The notes: generated from the letters alone by a model not told the origin. DNA of 64,000 bases from Pedobacter sp. AJM (GCF_002197755.1 NZ_NHOT01000005.1:1-64000), one strand, 5' to 3'; positions 45,774-56,163 are shown, numbered from the stretch's first letter. A program made the numbers and translations.

Positions 45774-46514
45774 TTGAATAAAATTAAAATATCGGCTGTT
45801 GCCTATACCAACACGAAAGCTTTTATATACGGATTAGAACATTCGGATATCATCAATAAAATCGATTTAAGTTTAGATATCCCTTCAGATTGTGCTGCTA
45901 AAGTAATTAGTGGTCAGGTAGATATCGGTTTAATGCCAGTCGCCGCAATTCCATTGGTACCTCATGCCAACATTGTTGCTGACTATTGCATCGGAAGTGA
46001 TGGTGCCGTAAATTCTGTATTTATTTTCAGTGATGTTCCGGTACATGAAATCAAAACACTAAAAATGGATGTACATTCCAGAACTTCCAATAACCTGGCG
46101 AAGGTTTTGCTGAAATTTCACTGGAAGAAAGAGGTTGAATTTGTTACAGATCAGTCCGTTAAAACAGATGCCCTGGTGTTGATTGGCGACAGGACTTTTG
46201 GAAAGAAGGGCCATTACGCTTTTGCCTATGATATGGGCGAAGAGTGGAAAAATTTTACCGGTTTGCCTTTTATGTATGCAGCCTGGGTAGCCAACAAGGA
46301 AATTTCAGCAGAATTTAAAACTGAATTTAATGCAGCACTAAAATTTGGTCTGGAACATCGGGATGAAGTTTTAAGCAATTTACCAGAAATATCAAACTTC
46401 GATTTGAAAGATTACTTATATCATAAATTGCAGTTTGAAGTAACAGTAGACAGGACAAAAGCATTAAAAATGTTTCTGCAGTATATTAATGAACTTGAAA
46501 AAGTCAAGGCATAA
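45774..46514 (+). CDS. mqnA: Chorismate dehydratase (menaquinone, futalosine route)
   Basis: 246 residues from a TTG start. No upstream in-frame ATG exists, and NKIKISAVAYTNTKAFIYGL aligns with the normal MqnA N-terminus. Other signatures: SLDIPSDCAAKVISGQVDIGLMP in the N-terminal half and SRTSNNLAKVLLK. It dehydrates chorismate to 3-enolpyruvyl-benzoate, the first step of the futalosine route. It is the last gene of mqnE-phosphatase-mqnA; a terminator follows. Confidence 0.9.
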   Translation: MNKIKISAVAYTNTKAFIYGLEHSDIINKIDLSLDIPSDCAAKVISGQVDIGLMPVAAIPLVPHANIVADYCIGSDGAVNSVFIFSDVPVHEIKTLKMDVHSRTSNNLAKVLLKFHWKKEVEFVTDQSVKTDALVLIGDRTFGKKGHYAFAYDMGEEWKNFTGLPFMYAAWVANKEISAEFKTEFNAALKFGLEHRDEVLSNLPEISNFDLKDYLYHKLQFEVTVDRTKALKMFLQYINELEKVKA

Positions 46515-46516
46515 AA

Positions 46517-46539
46517 AAAGGCAAATAAATTGCCTTTTA
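46517..46539. terminator. Terminator between mqnA and the HPF-like gene
   Basis: AAAAGGCAA pairs with TTGCCTTTT around a 5-base loop, with A/T runs on both sides. It lies in a 29-base convergent gap and can act in both directions. Confidence 0.7.
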
Positions 46540-46543
46540 TATG

Positions 46544-46858
46544 TTAGTGTGCTTTCAGCTTTCCAGCGATGGTTTCCAGCTTACTTTTTAATTTACTGAT
46601 AGCCCCGTTAAGTGCTAAATCATAAGTGTTACCGAGATTGGTTACTGCGATGGGTTCTTTACCAACTATTTTCGCTTCAAGGAGACAACGCTTATCATCT
46701 AATCCGTCTTTACTTCCGTTTTCATCAGACAAGTGTACTTCGATCCGGGTAAGTAAATCATCAAAACGGCCTAAACCATCAGTAATGGCACCTTTAATTT
46801 TTTCTTCGTATTCCTGGTGTATGGTTAAGTTTTTGTCGGTGTTCAGTTGAATTGTCAT
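46544..46858 (-). CDS. HPF/RaiA-family ribosome-associated protein (short form)
   Basis: 104 residues. Matches the sigma-54-modulation/ribosome hibernation domain in its short form: ITDGLGRFDDLLTRIEVHLSDENG and KRCLLEAKIVGKEPIAV, with a C-terminal helix LNGAISKLKSKLETIAGKL. Such proteins bind the 30S decoding region and shut down ribosomes under stress. No C-terminal dimerisation domain is present. It is a divergent neighbour of mutS. Confidence 0.85.
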   Translation of the reverse strand: MTIQLNTDKNLTIHQEYEEKIKGAITDGLGRFDDLLTRIEVHLSDENGSKDGLDDKRCLLEAKIVGKEPIAVTNLGNTYDLALNGAISKLKSKLETIAGKLKAH

Positions 46859-47122
46859 AATGTTAATTTTAGGTTAAATCATATTGTTCTAACAAACGGC
46901 ACAACAAAACGTTTTAAATAGCTTCCGTATAATTGTAACAGGTTGGTTTTCAGATTTACTTTTTTAATCCTTTCAGTGATCATTGCTTTAGTTTCTACAT
47001 CATAATGGCATACTACATATTTTCCGTTTAAACATTCCAAACATTTATTCAATTTTTCAACAAAACACCCTTGCATTGCAGAATCATGCTATCTTTATGG
47101 CTTTTGCAAATTAATTTCAGTT

Positions 47123-49735
47123 TTGGCTAAAGACACGAATAAAGAAACCCCGTTAATGCAACAATACAACGCCATTAAAGCGAAGTATCCGGGTGCATTA
47201 TTATTGTTCAGGGTTGGAGATTTTTACGAAACCTTTGGCGAGGATGCCATAAAAACTGCTCAGATCTTAGGCATTGTTTTAACCAGGAGAGGTACCGGAC
47301 CAAATGGTGGCGCGCTCGAACTTGCCGGTTTCCCGCACCATTCTCTGGATAACTATTTGTCTAAATTGGTCAGGGCTGGTCAGCGGGTGGCCATCTGCGA
47401 TCAGTTGGAAGATCCTAAAACGACAAAAACCATTGTTAAGCGTGGTGTAACTGAATTGGTTACACCTGGGGTAGCTTATGGTGATAATATTGTAAATCAG
47501 AAATCAAATAATTTCCTGGCCTGTGTTTTCTTTGATAAGACACAACTGGGTGTTTCATTTCTGGATATTTCTACGGGTGAATTTTTAATAGCGCAGGGTA
47601 ACAGCGATTATATTGATAAGCTTTTGCAGGGTTTTAAACCCACTGAGGTCATTTTTCAAAAATCTAAAAGGCAAACATTCACCGAGAATTTTGGAGACCG
47701 TTTTTACACTTTCGGTTTAGACGACTGGCCTTTTACTGCTGATTACGGGAATGAAACTTTAATGAAGCATTTCGATGTCACTTCCTTAAAGGGGTTTGGT
47801 GTAGACAGGCTTCAAAGCGGCATTGTGGCTGCTGGTGTCGTACTCCATTACCTGGGTGAAACAGAACACCGTAACCTGCAGCACATCACTTCCATCAGCA
47901 GGATCGAAGAAGACCGCTATATGTGGCTGGACAGGTTTACCATTCGTAACCTGGAACTGGTAAATTCACCAAACGACAATGCGGTAACTTTATTTGACAT
48001 CCTTGATCATACCTGCACGCCAATGGGCGCCCGTTTATTGCAGAAATGGATCATTATGCCCCTGAAAGAACTGAAACCTATTCAGGAACGCCTGGGGATG
48101 GTGGATTACTTCGTGGCCAATACAGTATTACAGGAAGAATTTCTTACCCACATCAAACAAATTGGGGATTTGGAACGGCTGATTTCCAAAGTAGGTTTAC
48201 AGCGTGTCGGACCAAGAGAACTGGTAGCCTTAAAAAGGGCACTTTACCATATCGAATCTGTTAAAAAGCTTGCTGCAGATTCAAAAAATCCTTTTCTAAT
48301 TAAAATTGCCGATCAGTTAAACCCTTGCCTCGCCATTCGTGATCGTATTGAAAAAGAGTTACAGCCAGAACCTCCTGCTGTTTTAATTAAGGGCAATGTG
48401 ATTGCGGATGGAATAGATGAAGACCTCGACCGTTTGCGCAAAATTGCTTTTGGCGGTAAGGATTACCTGGTTCAGATTCAAAAACGTGAGGCCGAAGCGA
48501 CGGGAATCCCATCTCTGAAAATTGCCTTCAATAACGTTTTTGGTTACTACCTGGAAGTTACTCACACGCACAAAGATAAAGTTCCGGAAGGCTGGATCCG
48601 TAAACAAACCCTGGTTAATGCTGAACGCTACATTACGCCCGAACTGAAGGAATATGAAGATCAGATTCTAGGAGCCGAAGAAAAGATTCAGGCGATTGAA
48701 ATTCGCTTGTATAACGAATTGATGTACGAAACTGCGGGTTATATAAAGCCTATTCAACTCGATTCATTTCTGATTGCGCAATTAGATTGTTTGTTATGCT
48801 TCGCCCAGCTGGCTGAAAAAAATCATTATAATAAGCCGAAGGTAACTGATCATAAAGTGCTGGATATTAAAGGTGGACGCCACCCGGTGATTGAGAAGCA
48901 ACTTCCTGTCGGACAGGAATATATTACCAATGATGTTTACCTGGATACAGATTCACAGCAAATCATCATGATTACCGGTCCCAATATGGCCGGTAAATCA
49001 GCAATTCTCCGTCAAACGGCATTAATTGTGTTAATGGCACAAATGGGTTCATTTGTACCTGCAAAAGATGCGGAAGTAGGAATCGTTGATAAGATTTTCA
49101 CCCGTGTGGGTGCTTCTGATAATATTTCTTCGGGCGAAAGTACATTCATGGTCGAAATGAATGAAACCGCAAGTATCCTGAATAATATTTCGGATGACAG
49201 TTTAATTTTGCTGGATGAAATCGGGCGTGGAACCAGTACGTATGATGGAATTTCCATCGCCTGGGCCATTGCAGAATTTTTACATCAACACCCAACAGCG
49301 AGGCCAAAAACGCTTTTTGCCACCCATTATCATGAATTAAATGAGCTGGCGAATACCATGCCACGCATTAAAAACTTTAATGTTTCTGTAAAGGAAATGA
49401 CTAATAAGGTGATCTTTTTGAGGAAGTTAATTCCAGGGGGAAGTGAGCATAGTTTCGGTATTCACGTAGCTAAAATGGCTGGGATGCCTCCTAAATTAAT
49501 TGGCCGGGCAAATGAGATTTTAAAGAAATTAGAAATCGATAGGACAGAGGGACAGAGCATTAAAGACAGTATTAAAAAAGTACAGAACCAGGCTTATCAG
49601 TTACAAATGTTCGCGATTGACGATCCTGTTCTGGTTAAAATTAGAGATACACTCAATAATTTGGATGTAAATGCATTAACACCAGTAGAGGCATTATTGA
49701 AACTGGATGAGATACAAAGGCTGATAAAAAATTAA
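47123..49735 (+). CDS. mutS: DNA mismatch repair protein MutS
   Basis: 870 residues from a TTG start. That start gives the usual N-terminus before [20 protein letters not shown]; an ATG 11 codons further in is the only close alternative. The mismatch-reading motif FYE is at 34-36 ([10 protein letters not shown]). Walker [14 protein letters not shown] and [12 protein letters not shown] are in the C-terminal ATPase, with ATHYHEL after it. It recognises mismatches and recruits MutL. Confidence 0.97.
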   Translation: MAKDTNKETPLMQQYNAIKAKYPGALLLFRVGDFYETFGEDAIKTAQILGIVLTRRGTGPNGGALELAGFPHHSLDNYLSKLVRAGQRVAICDQLEDPKTTKTIVKRGVTELVTPGVAYGDNIVNQKSNNFLACVFFDKTQLGVSFLDISTGEFLIAQGNSDYIDKLLQGFKPTEVIFQKSKRQTFTENFGDRFYTFGLDDWPFTADYGNETLMKHFDVTSLKGFGVDRLQSGIVAAGVVLHYLGETEHRNLQHITSISRIEEDRYMWLDRFTIRNLELVNSPNDNAVTLFDILDHTCTPMGARLLQKWIIMPLKELKPIQERLGMVDYFVANTVLQEEFLTHIKQIGDLERLISKVGLQRVGPRELVALKRALYHIESVKKLAADSKNPFLIKIADQLNPCLAIRDRIEKELQPEPPAVLIKGNVIADGIDEDLDRLRKIAFGGKDYLVQIQKREAEATGIPSLKIAFNNVFGYYLEVTHTHKDKVPEGWIRKQTLVNAERYITPELKEYEDQILGAEEKIQAIEIRLYNELMYETAGYIKPIQLDSFLIAQLDCLLCFAQLAEKNHYNKPKVTDHKVLDIKGGRHPVIEKQLPVGQEYITNDVYLDTDSQQIIMITGPNMAGKSAILRQTALIVLMAQMGSFVPAKDAEVGIVDKIFTRVGASDNISSGESTFMVEMNETASILNNISDDSLILLDEIGRGTSTYDGISIAWAIAEFLHQHPTARPKTLFATHYHELNELANTMPRIKNFNVSVKEMTNKVIFLRKLIPGGSEHSFGIHVAKMAGMPPKLIGRANEILKKLEIDRTEGQSIKDSIKKVQNQAYQLQMFAIDDPVLVKIRDTLNNLDVNALTPVEALLKLDEIQRLIKN

Positions 49736-49804
49736 GTTAGTGGAAACTACAGACTAAATTTTGCATGTTTAGCGCTTACTTGTCGAATAGCAGATAACAA
49801 CGAT

Positions 49805-50302
49805 ATGATGAAAACGAAGTACTCTTTCTGGTTAATTTTAATGTTCTCCTTAATCATAACAGCTTGCGGCTCGAGAAAATATACCGTTAAAAGTGATACC
49901 AAAGCATCAAAAGCCGCCGATGCGATGGCCAATTTAAAAAGTAAGCAACTCTATAGATTTATAACCGATTGGACAGGCGTAAAATATCGTTTTGGCGGGT
50001 TGGATAAAAGTGGTGTTGATTGTTCTGGTTTTGCATTTTTACTGGAGAAAGAAATCTACGGGGTAACGCTGCCACGGGTATCACGAGACCAGGCCAGTGT
50101 AATTAAACATAAAAGCGTTGACAATTTAAAGGAAGGTGATTTGGTGTTTTTCTCCTTTGGCGGAAATAATGTTGATCATGTTGGCGTGTATTTAAATAAT
50201 GGCTTTTTTGTACACGCGAGTACAAACCGCGGGGTAATTGTAGATGATTTAAATTTACCGGCTTATCAAAGAGTTCTGGTGAAATCAGGCTCAGTAAACT
50301 AA
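49805..50302 (+). CDS. NlpC/P60 family lipoprotein endopeptidase
   Basis: 165 residues: a lipoprotein signal with lipobox ITAC (Cys21) and an NlpC/P60 domain with catalytic Cys73 (GVDCSGFAFLL), His125 (VDHVGVYL) and His137 (FFVHAS). It cleaves peptidoglycan stem peptides in the envelope. It lies 69 bases after mutS on the same strand and 66 bases before the thioredoxin-like gene. Confidence 0.93.
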   Translation: MMKTKYSFWLILMFSLIITACGSRKYTVKSDTKASKAADAMANLKSKQLYRFITDWTGVKYRFGGLDKSGVDCSGFAFLLEKEIYGVTLPRVSRDQASVIKHKSVDNLKEGDLVFFSFGGNNVDHVGVYLNNGFFVHASTNRGVIVDDLNLPAYQRVLVKSGSVN

Positions 50303-50368
50303 ATGTTGTCTTAATCAATTCTGATTACGCCATGTGAATAACCTGGCTCCAATAGCTTAATACAAAAC

Positions 50369-50836
50369 ATGCGCATCATTATTATCTTTTGTTTATTAAT
50401 CATCACCTATTCAGCTGATGCTCAGGTAAAGTTGCTGACATTACATGATTTAGATAAACGCCTCAGCAACGGAAAGGATACCACTTATGTCATTAATTTC
50501 TGGGCGACCTGGTGTGCACCTTGTGTTGATGAATTGCCTCACTTTGAAAAGTTGCGGCTGGCCAATTTAAAAAAACCAGTGCAGGTACTCCTGGTCAGTC
50601 TGGATTTTAAATCAAAATTAGAAAGAGCGGTAATTCCATTTGTGCAAAAAAATAATATTCAGGCAGAAGTTTTCCTTCTAAATGAGCCAGATCAGCAACA
50701 GTATATCAAAAGGATTGATGAAAAATGGTCAGGTGCCATACCGGCAACTTTATTTGTAAATCAAAAAGTCAGGCGTTTCTATGAACAGACATTTACAGAA
50801 GCGGAATTAAAAAGCAAGCTGGCAAACTTAAATTAA
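50369..50836 (+). CDS. Exported TlpA-like thioredoxin
   Basis: 155 residues with a signal peptide (about 1-18, ending ADAQ). Redox motif WCAPC (Cys49, Cys52) in FWATWCAPCVDELPHF, and a cis-Pro in AIPATLFVN. It reduces or oxidises disulfides of exported proteins or c-type cytochromes in the periplasm. A hairpin after it serves the opposite-strand SDR genes as terminator. Confidence 0.9.
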   Translation: MRIIIIFCLLIITYSADAQVKLLTLHDLDKRLSNGKDTTYVINFWATWCAPCVDELPHFEKLRLANLKKPVQVLLVSLDFKSKLERAVIPFVQKNNIQAEVFLLNEPDQQQYIKRIDEKWSGAIPATLFVNQKVRRFYEQTFTEAELKSKLANLN

Positions 50837-50844
50837 GAAAGTTG

Positions 50845-50881
50845 AAAAAATCAGGAAGCGATATGACTATCCCTTCCTGAT
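50845..50881 (-). terminator. Terminator of the AraC-SDR-SDR operon
   Basis: On the minus strand a 9-bp stem (ATCAGGAAG/CTTCCTGAT) has a 14-base loop and is followed by a run of T. It lies 22 bases past the last SDR stop. Confidence 0.7.
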
Positions 50882-50902
50882 CATGAATTAAAATGGTGTT
50901 GT

Positions 50903-51754
50903 TTATACTTTGATCTCGTCAAAATTAGTTGCGGTTGCCAGCGAATACCAGTCTTCCATATCTTTCTGTACGTCGGCAATCTTGGTATTTGCAACGGCAT
51001 AAGCATCGGGGCCTAAAAATAAATGTAAAGGTGGGTTTTCGCTATCTGCAGCTGCAATGATTACCTCGCAGGCTTTGGACGGGTTGCCGGGTTGCTGGTT
51101 ATTGATGTCATTTTGGTGCGCAGCTTGCGATTCACGAACTTCCTTATAAGCATCAATCGGATTTGCCGGAACTGCCAGTGAGCCTGATGTCAGGAACTCG
51201 GTCCTGAAATAACCCGGTTCAACCACCGTGGCTTTAATGCCTAATGATTTAACCTCTGCCGCAAGTGATTCTGTAAATCCTGACACGGCAAATTTAGTTG
51301 CACAGTAAATTCCAAAACCAGGAAAATTGCCTGAGAAACCACCAATAGAGGAGATGTTGAATATATGCCCTGATTTTTGTTTTCTTAATTGTGGCAATGC
51401 CTTTCTGATCACATTTAGAGAGCCGAAAACATTTACATCAAAGTTCTCACGGGCTTCCTGGTTGCTTAACTCTTCCAATGCGCCAAGCATTCCATAGCCG
51501 GCATTGTTAACCACTACATCCACTTGTCCGAATTTGCTAATGGTCTGGCTTATGGCTTCCTCCACGCTGCTTTCTTGAATCAGGTTAACTGAAAGTGGCA
51601 GAAAGTGTTCATGATTTCCGACAGCTTTTTCCAGATCAGCTATGTTTCTGGAAGTTGCAGCAACGTGTTCACCGCGGCTTAATAATTTTTTTACTAATGT
51701 AAGTCCAAGTCCTTTTGAAGCACCTGTAACAAACCATACTTTTTTATTTTCCAT
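50903..51754 (-). CDS. SDR oxidoreductase, paralogue 2
   Basis: 283 residues, classical SDR with cofactor motif TGASKGLG (about 11-18), NNAGYG near 86-91 and the YCATK active site near 153-157. The N-terminal 130 residues are close to the adjacent SDR (VWFVTGASKGLGL in both), showing tandem duplication. The cytoplasmic substrate is unknown. It is the last gene of the AraC-SDR-SDR set. Confidence 0.88.
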   Translation of the reverse strand: MENKKVWFVTGASKGLGLTLVKKLLSRGEHVAATSRNIADLEKAVGNHEHFLPLSVNLIQESSVEEAISQTISKFGQVDVVVNNAGYGMLGALEELSNQEARENFDVNVFGSLNVIRKALPQLRKQKSGHIFNISSIGGFSGNFPGFGIYCATKFAVSGFTESLAAEVKSLGIKATVVEPGYFRTEFLTSGSLAVPANPIDAYKEVRESQAAHQNDINNQQPGNPSKACEVIIAAADSENPPLHLFLGPDAYAVANTKIADVQKDMEDWYSLATATNFDEIKV

Positions 51755-51796
51755 AAGTTTTGTGTTTAAATTTTTATAAATGGTGATCGTTGCTGA

Positions 51797-52633
51797 TTAA
51801 TCAAAATCAGTTGAAATTGTTATTGCCTTCCAATCCTGATATTCTTTTATCAGTGCGTCAGTTTTTGTAGTTGCCCGTTGCAAAGCATCATTCCCTAAAA
51901 GTAAATGAATAGGCGGGGTTGGCATACTTGCCAGTGATATCATTGCTGCAGCGGCTTTTTCAGGATCACCGACCTGTTCACCATCCATTTTTAAATATCT
52001 GGAATGCACGGCACGAACATCTTCATAGTCGGCAATCGGATTTTTTGTCAATACCAGTGATTCGGATGTGAGAAAACTTGTTCTGAAAGCACCTGGTGCC
52101 ACAACGGTAACATTTACACCGAATGCTTTCAGGTCTTCAGCCAATACTTCCGAAAGAGCAATTACCGCTGCTTTTGCGGCCGAATACACTGCCCAGCCGG
52201 TGGCACCCGCAATACCTGCAATGGAAGCAATATTAATAATATGACCGGATCGTTGCACTCTTAGATAAGGACTTACTTTTCTGATGACATTGAAGGTTCC
52301 GAAAACATTTACATCAAAGCTGTTTCTGGTTTCTTCATCCGTAAGTTCCTCAATACTGCCGCCAATGCCATAGCCGGCATTGTTGATGACAATGTCAATT
52401 CTTCCAAAGTGTTTAACCGTAGCTTTTATAGCCTGTTCGACACTTTGCTCATCTCCCAGATTTACTGATAACGGGAGAAATTTTTCAGCATTTGAGTGTA
52501 CTGCAGCAATCAGGTCGTTTACATTTCTGGAAGTTGCCGCAACGGATTGACCCGCCTTTAATAACTGGTTCACTAAACTTAGTCCTAATCCTTTAGATGC
52601 ACCTGTTACAAACCAAACTTTTTTAATTCCCAT
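51797..52633 (-). CDS. SDR oxidoreductase, paralogue 1
   Basis: 278 residues. TGASKGLG (about 10-17), NNAGYGIGG near 86-94, the catalytic Ser region INIASIAG and YSAAK near 150-154. Closely similar to the following SDR, 42 bases away. Both lie downstream of an AraC regulator, so expression is probably induced by that protein's ligand. Substrates cannot be told. Confidence 0.88.
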   Translation of the reverse strand: MGIKKVWFVTGASKGLGLSLVNQLLKAGQSVAATSRNVNDLIAAVHSNAEKFLPLSVNLGDEQSVEQAIKATVKHFGRIDIVINNAGYGIGGSIEELTDEETRNSFDVNVFGTFNVIRKVSPYLRVQRSGHIINIASIAGIAGATGWAVYSAAKAAVIALSEVLAEDLKAFGVNVTVVAPGAFRTSFLTSESLVLTKNPIADYEDVRAVHSRYLKMDGEQVGDPEKAAAAMISLASMPTPPIHLLLGNDALQRATTKTDALIKEYQDWKAITISTDFD

Positions 52634-52715
52634 AATTTTATTCTTTTTGTTAAGACAAAATTACAGCAAGAATGACATGATGGTATTACAGGATTCAAAC
52701 TGATGATTACGAAAT

Positions 52716-53627
52716 TCAAACAATCCGGAAGGATGTAGGGGTATGGTTGGTTAATTTTTTGAAAAAGTTATTAAAATGAGTAGGTTCTTCAAAACCAAGG
52801 CAATAGCCTATTTCGGCGATATTCCAGTCGGTATGTTTAAGTAGTGCCTTTGCTTCGCTAAGTAAACGCTCTGAAATATAGTGTGTGGTTGTACGTCCGG
52901 TAGTTTCCTTAATTGCCCTGTTCAGGTGATTCACATGAACAGAAAGTTGCCTGGCGTAGTCTTTTGCAGAACGCATGGTAAACCGCTGCGAAGTATTTTC
53001 AATCGGAAACTGCCGCTCCAGAAGTTCGGTAAAAACAGCCGTAATCCGTGAGTTGGCATCGGGATGTTTATATAAGGCTTCTGAAGGATTGCTTTTAAGT
53101 GCAAAGTGTGTGATTTCGGTGGTATAATTTCTCAACAGGTCATATTTGTAGATATAATCACTATTGATCTCTTCCAGCATTTTCTCAAAAACAGATGAAA
53201 TCAGTTGATCCTGTTGCTGATCTAATACATAAGCCGGCTTTCCACCCAAAGCGAACATGGGTAAATCTCCAATGTGGCCACGCATTTTTTCGTTAAAAAA
53301 AGCCTCGGTAAAAATGCAGAAGTAACCACGTACGTCAGCAATGTTTCCGCTTGCGAGCTCCCAGGTGTAAGGTACCTGCGGATTAAAAAACATTAAAGCC
53401 GTGCCGTTAATCTCTACGCTTTTATCAGCATAATGATAAATGTTATGCCCCCTGTTCAATGCAATTTTATAAAAATCTCTTCGACTGTAATTCATGGGTG
53501 GTTTATCATCCCCAAGGCAGTCTTCCAGTTTAAAGACATTGAAATGGCCCATATCTTTCTGCAGATTATCAGGGAGGAAATCAAATTTATTCTGATAGAA
53601 TTCTTCAAGGCTTTCAATTGTACTCAT
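52716..53627 (-). CDS. AraC-family transcriptional regulator
   Basis: 303 residues: an N-terminal sensor part (about 40-200) and a C-terminal double helix-turn-helix (about 205-303; SAKDYARQLSVHVNHLNRAI and IAEIGYCLGFEEPTHFNNFF). This type commonly activates nearby oxidoreductase genes. It lies 82 bases upstream of two SDR genes on the same strand. Confidence 0.9.
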   Translation of the reverse strand: MSTIESLEEFYQNKFDFLPDNLQKDMGHFNVFKLEDCLGDDKPPMNYSRRDFYKIALNRGHNIYHYADKSVEINGTALMFFNPQVPYTWELASGNIADVRGYFCIFTEAFFNEKMRGHIGDLPMFALGGKPAYVLDQQQDQLISSVFEKMLEEINSDYIYKYDLLRNYTTEITHFALKSNPSEALYKHPDANSRITAVFTELLERQFPIENTSQRFTMRSAKDYARQLSVHVNHLNRAIKETTGRTTTHYISERLLSEAKALLKHTDWNIAEIGYCLGFEEPTHFNNFFKKLTNHTPTSFRIV

Positions 53628-53695
53628 GTGACAAAGTTACAAAATTCAAACTAATAACCACAGTATTCATGATCTGTACCATTTAGAATCGTTAC

Positions 53696-53844
53696 GGTGG
53701 CATCAAACCTGCTATAGTTGCTGATGCGTTTATAAGTGCGCTGGAAAAAGATGAGTTTGAAATTCGTGTTGGAGATACTGCAAAATTTATGAGTTGTTCA
53801 GGCAATCACCTTTAGCGGCAATGAATACGAGTATGAAAGTATGA
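53696..53844 (+). pseudogene. Relic of an SDR oxidoreductase C-terminus (DltE-like), frameshifted
   Basis: The plus strand encodes GGIKPAIVADAFISALEKDE, then FEIRVGDTAKF, at which point the frame runs into a stop. A one-base shift at 53788 continues it as YELFRQSPLAAMNTSMKV and stop. This pattern matches the C-terminal end of DltE-like SDR oxidoreductases. No N-terminal part precedes it, so it is a truncated remnant of about 49 codons with one deleted T. Confidence 0.65.
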
Positions 53845-54011
53845 TTGGAGACTAAAAGATCAGTTGCTTCAGGCGGTTAAGAAGTTTTACGCTTTACATA
53901 CCATAAATAAGCACAGGAATTGGCACCTTTGCGGCGTTAAGTAAAAACGATTGCATTGAAATTTTAGATTGATGCCTTACCTGTACACAGGAGAAAATTA
54001 AAAAAAATAGA

Positions 54012-55262
54012 ATGAAACGAGTAGTTGTAACTGGATTAGGGGCCATAACCCCACTTGGAAATACGATAGATAGCTTTTGGAAAAATATTTTAGCTGGCAA
54101 AAGCGGAGTGGGTCCGATCACTAAGTTTGACACCAGCAAGTTTAAAACCCATTTTGCTGCTGAGGTAAAGGACTTTGACGCCACTTCATTTATTGAAAAG
54201 AAGGAAATTAAAAAGTACGATTTATTTACGCAGTATGCAATTGCCTCAACTGATCAGGCCATTGCCGATGCAGGGTTGGATTTTACCATCATGACAGATG
54301 ATCAGCTTGCAGAAGTCGGGGTTATCTGGGCTACCGGAAATGGAGGGATTTCTACCTTCGAGCAACAGCTGGCCGAATTTCACCAGGGCGATAAGACACC
54401 AAGATTTAATCCGTACTTTATCCCGAAGATGATTGTTGATATTGCTGCAGGAGTGGTTTCTATCCGTCATAAACTCCGCGGGCCAAATTATTGCACGGTT
54501 TCGGCTTGCGCCTCCTCCAATACGGCTATTATCAGTGCTTTTGATACAATTCGTTTAGGTAAAGCCAATATCATGGTTGCCGGAGGTTCAGAAGCAGCTA
54601 TAACTGAAGCTTCTGTTGGTGGTTTTAACGCCGCACAGGCACTTTCTAAAAGAAATGACAGTCCTGAAACGGCATCGAGACCATTTGACGAAACACGCGA
54701 TGGTTTTGTGATGGGAGAAGGTGCCGGAGCATTAATTCTGGAAGAGCTGGATCATGCCATCAATCGTGGTGCTCATATTTATGCTGAAGTTGTAGGCGGA
54801 GGAATGGCCGCCGACGCTTACCATTTAACCGGAACACCTCCCGATGGTTTAGGTGCTTCATTGGGCATGAAAAAAGCTTTACATGATGCAGGCATCACAG
54901 CGGATAAGATTGATTATATTAATGCTCATGCCACATCCACAGGTTTGGGTGATCTAAGTGAATTAAATGCGGTAAAAACAGTATTCGGAAATTTACCTGT
55001 GATCATCGGTGCCACCAAATCAATGACAGGCCATTTACTGGGTGCAGCAGGTGCCGTTGAAAGCCTGATCAGTATATTGGCCATCAGGGATGGAATCATT
55101 CCGCCAACAATCAATACCGAAAAACTGGATGAGAAAATCCCCCAAGGTCTGAATATTGTTCTTGCAGAACCCATTAAAAAAGAGATCAACTATGTACTTA
55201 ACAATACCTTTGGTTTCGGTGGTCATGTGGCGAGTACAATTTTCAAAAAATACGAAGGATAA
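54012..55262 (+). CDS. fabF: 3-oxoacyl-[ACP] synthase II
   Basis: 416 residues, normal KAS II length. Catalytic Cys166 in VSACASSNTAI; His in INAHATST and SMTGHLLGAAG; end NNTFGFGGHVAS. It elongates acyl-ACP by condensation with malonyl-ACP. It stands apart from other fatty-acid genes, so it may be a second copy. The gene abuts the converging yceH-type gene with no base between stops. Confidence 0.95.
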   Translation: MKRVVVTGLGAITPLGNTIDSFWKNILAGKSGVGPITKFDTSKFKTHFAAEVKDFDATSFIEKKEIKKYDLFTQYAIASTDQAIADAGLDFTIMTDDQLAEVGVIWATGNGGISTFEQQLAEFHQGDKTPRFNPYFIPKMIVDIAAGVVSIRHKLRGPNYCTVSACASSNTAIISAFDTIRLGKANIMVAGGSEAAITEASVGGFNAAQALSKRNDSPETASRPFDETRDGFVMGEGAGALILEELDHAINRGAHIYAEVVGGGMAADAYHLTGTPPDGLGASLGMKKALHDAGITADKIDYINAHATSTGLGDLSELNAVKTVFGNLPVIIGATKSMTGHLLGAAGAVESLISILAIRDGIIPPTINTEKLDEKIPQGLNIVLAEPIKKEINYVLNNTFGFGGHVASTIFKKYEG

Positions 55263-55913
55263 TTATTTATCCATTAAAAGGTTAACCAGTTCTTTTAATT
55301 CTTCGAGTTCTTGTTCTAGTTTTGAAATACGATTTTCCAGTTCTTCATTGGACTGGAAAATTGTTGCTTGAGGAGCTGCCTGTTCAGTCTCCTCGGGTTC
55401 GGCTTGGTCTCCCAGTAAATGTGCAAACCGTGCTTCTTTCTGACCGGTTCTTTTAGGCAGTTGTTTAACAAATGGCTGCGTTTCTTCAGAGAGTTTTTGT
55501 AACTGCTCCAAAACTTCCTCAATACTGTCAAATTCATAAAGCCTGGCAGCATTGCTGTTTATTTCCCCAGGTGTCAGTGGTCCGCGCAACATCAACAGGC
55601 ACAGGATAGAAAGCGCAGCGGGCACCAGCGGATATACAATTCCAAGGTTATGTTTATATTTAATTGTTCTGCTTGAACCTCCTGTTACAGTAGAAATTAA
55701 ACCTTTTATTTTAAGTGAATTCAAGGTCAGCGTAATGGTTTCTTCATCATAATTCACCACAGGGTTTCTGGCGCTTTTTTGGTTACAGGCCGCAGTCAGG
55801 CTGTTTAATGTCATGGGATAATAATCAGGAGTGGTTCTGCTTTTTTCAATCAGTGAACCTAATACGCGTTGTTCTGCTGCAGATAAATCAGGCAGTGCTT
55901 TCATCTCTTCCAT
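55263..55913 (-). CDS. YceH family protein (DUF480)
   Basis: 216 residues from the ATG at 55913; a start at 55961 would add 16 residues not seen in the family. Two winged-helix units: LSAAEQRVLGSLIEKSRTTP and NSLTAACNQKSARNP at the front and ALSILCLLMLRGPLTPGEIN in the middle. A C-terminal coiled coil (NEELENRISKLEQELEELKE) is an addition compared with the E. coli protein. Function unknown. Confidence 0.85.
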   Translation of the reverse strand: MEEMKALPDLSAAEQRVLGSLIEKSRTTPDYYPMTLNSLTAACNQKSARNPVVNYDEETITLTLNSLKIKGLISTVTGGSSRTIKYKHNLGIVYPLVPAALSILCLLMLRGPLTPGEINSNAARLYEFDSIEEVLEQLQKLSEETQPFVKQLPKRTGQKEARFAHLLGDQAEPEETEQAAPQATIFQSNEELENRISKLEQELEELKELVNLLMDK

Positions 55914-56163
55914 TGGGTAAAAATAGAAAATGGTATCAGATTTTATGAAATCATTTAACAAATAGTTTTTTCTGAATTTTAAGCATCAGGTGAAAGGCTG
56001 TTGATTTCAATCTAATATTTAACAGGATTAAGATCAGAACATTCAAAGACGCATCGAAACATAAATATTACCGGATAGAATTATTCTAAATTCCTGATGA
56101 GGGTAATTTTAAGATTAATATTCCCGATATTTAAAACTGCACCATTTTTACAAAACATATTTT

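Noticed and set aside
46879..47076. 65-residue minus-strand ORF upstream of mutS
   Set aside because: Cys-containing but without signal, family or terminator; the mutS promoter must lie here. Unlike the metY leader ORF, no regulatory RNA is nearby.
46879..47122. Promoter call for mutS
   Set aside because: TATCTTTA near 47091 is close to the -7 consensus but has a mismatch and only 16 bases to a TTG; too weak.
53850..54011. Second SAM-I riboswitch
   Set aside because: Only one 16-base core segment is present; the GGCAACC and P1-P2 partners are missing.
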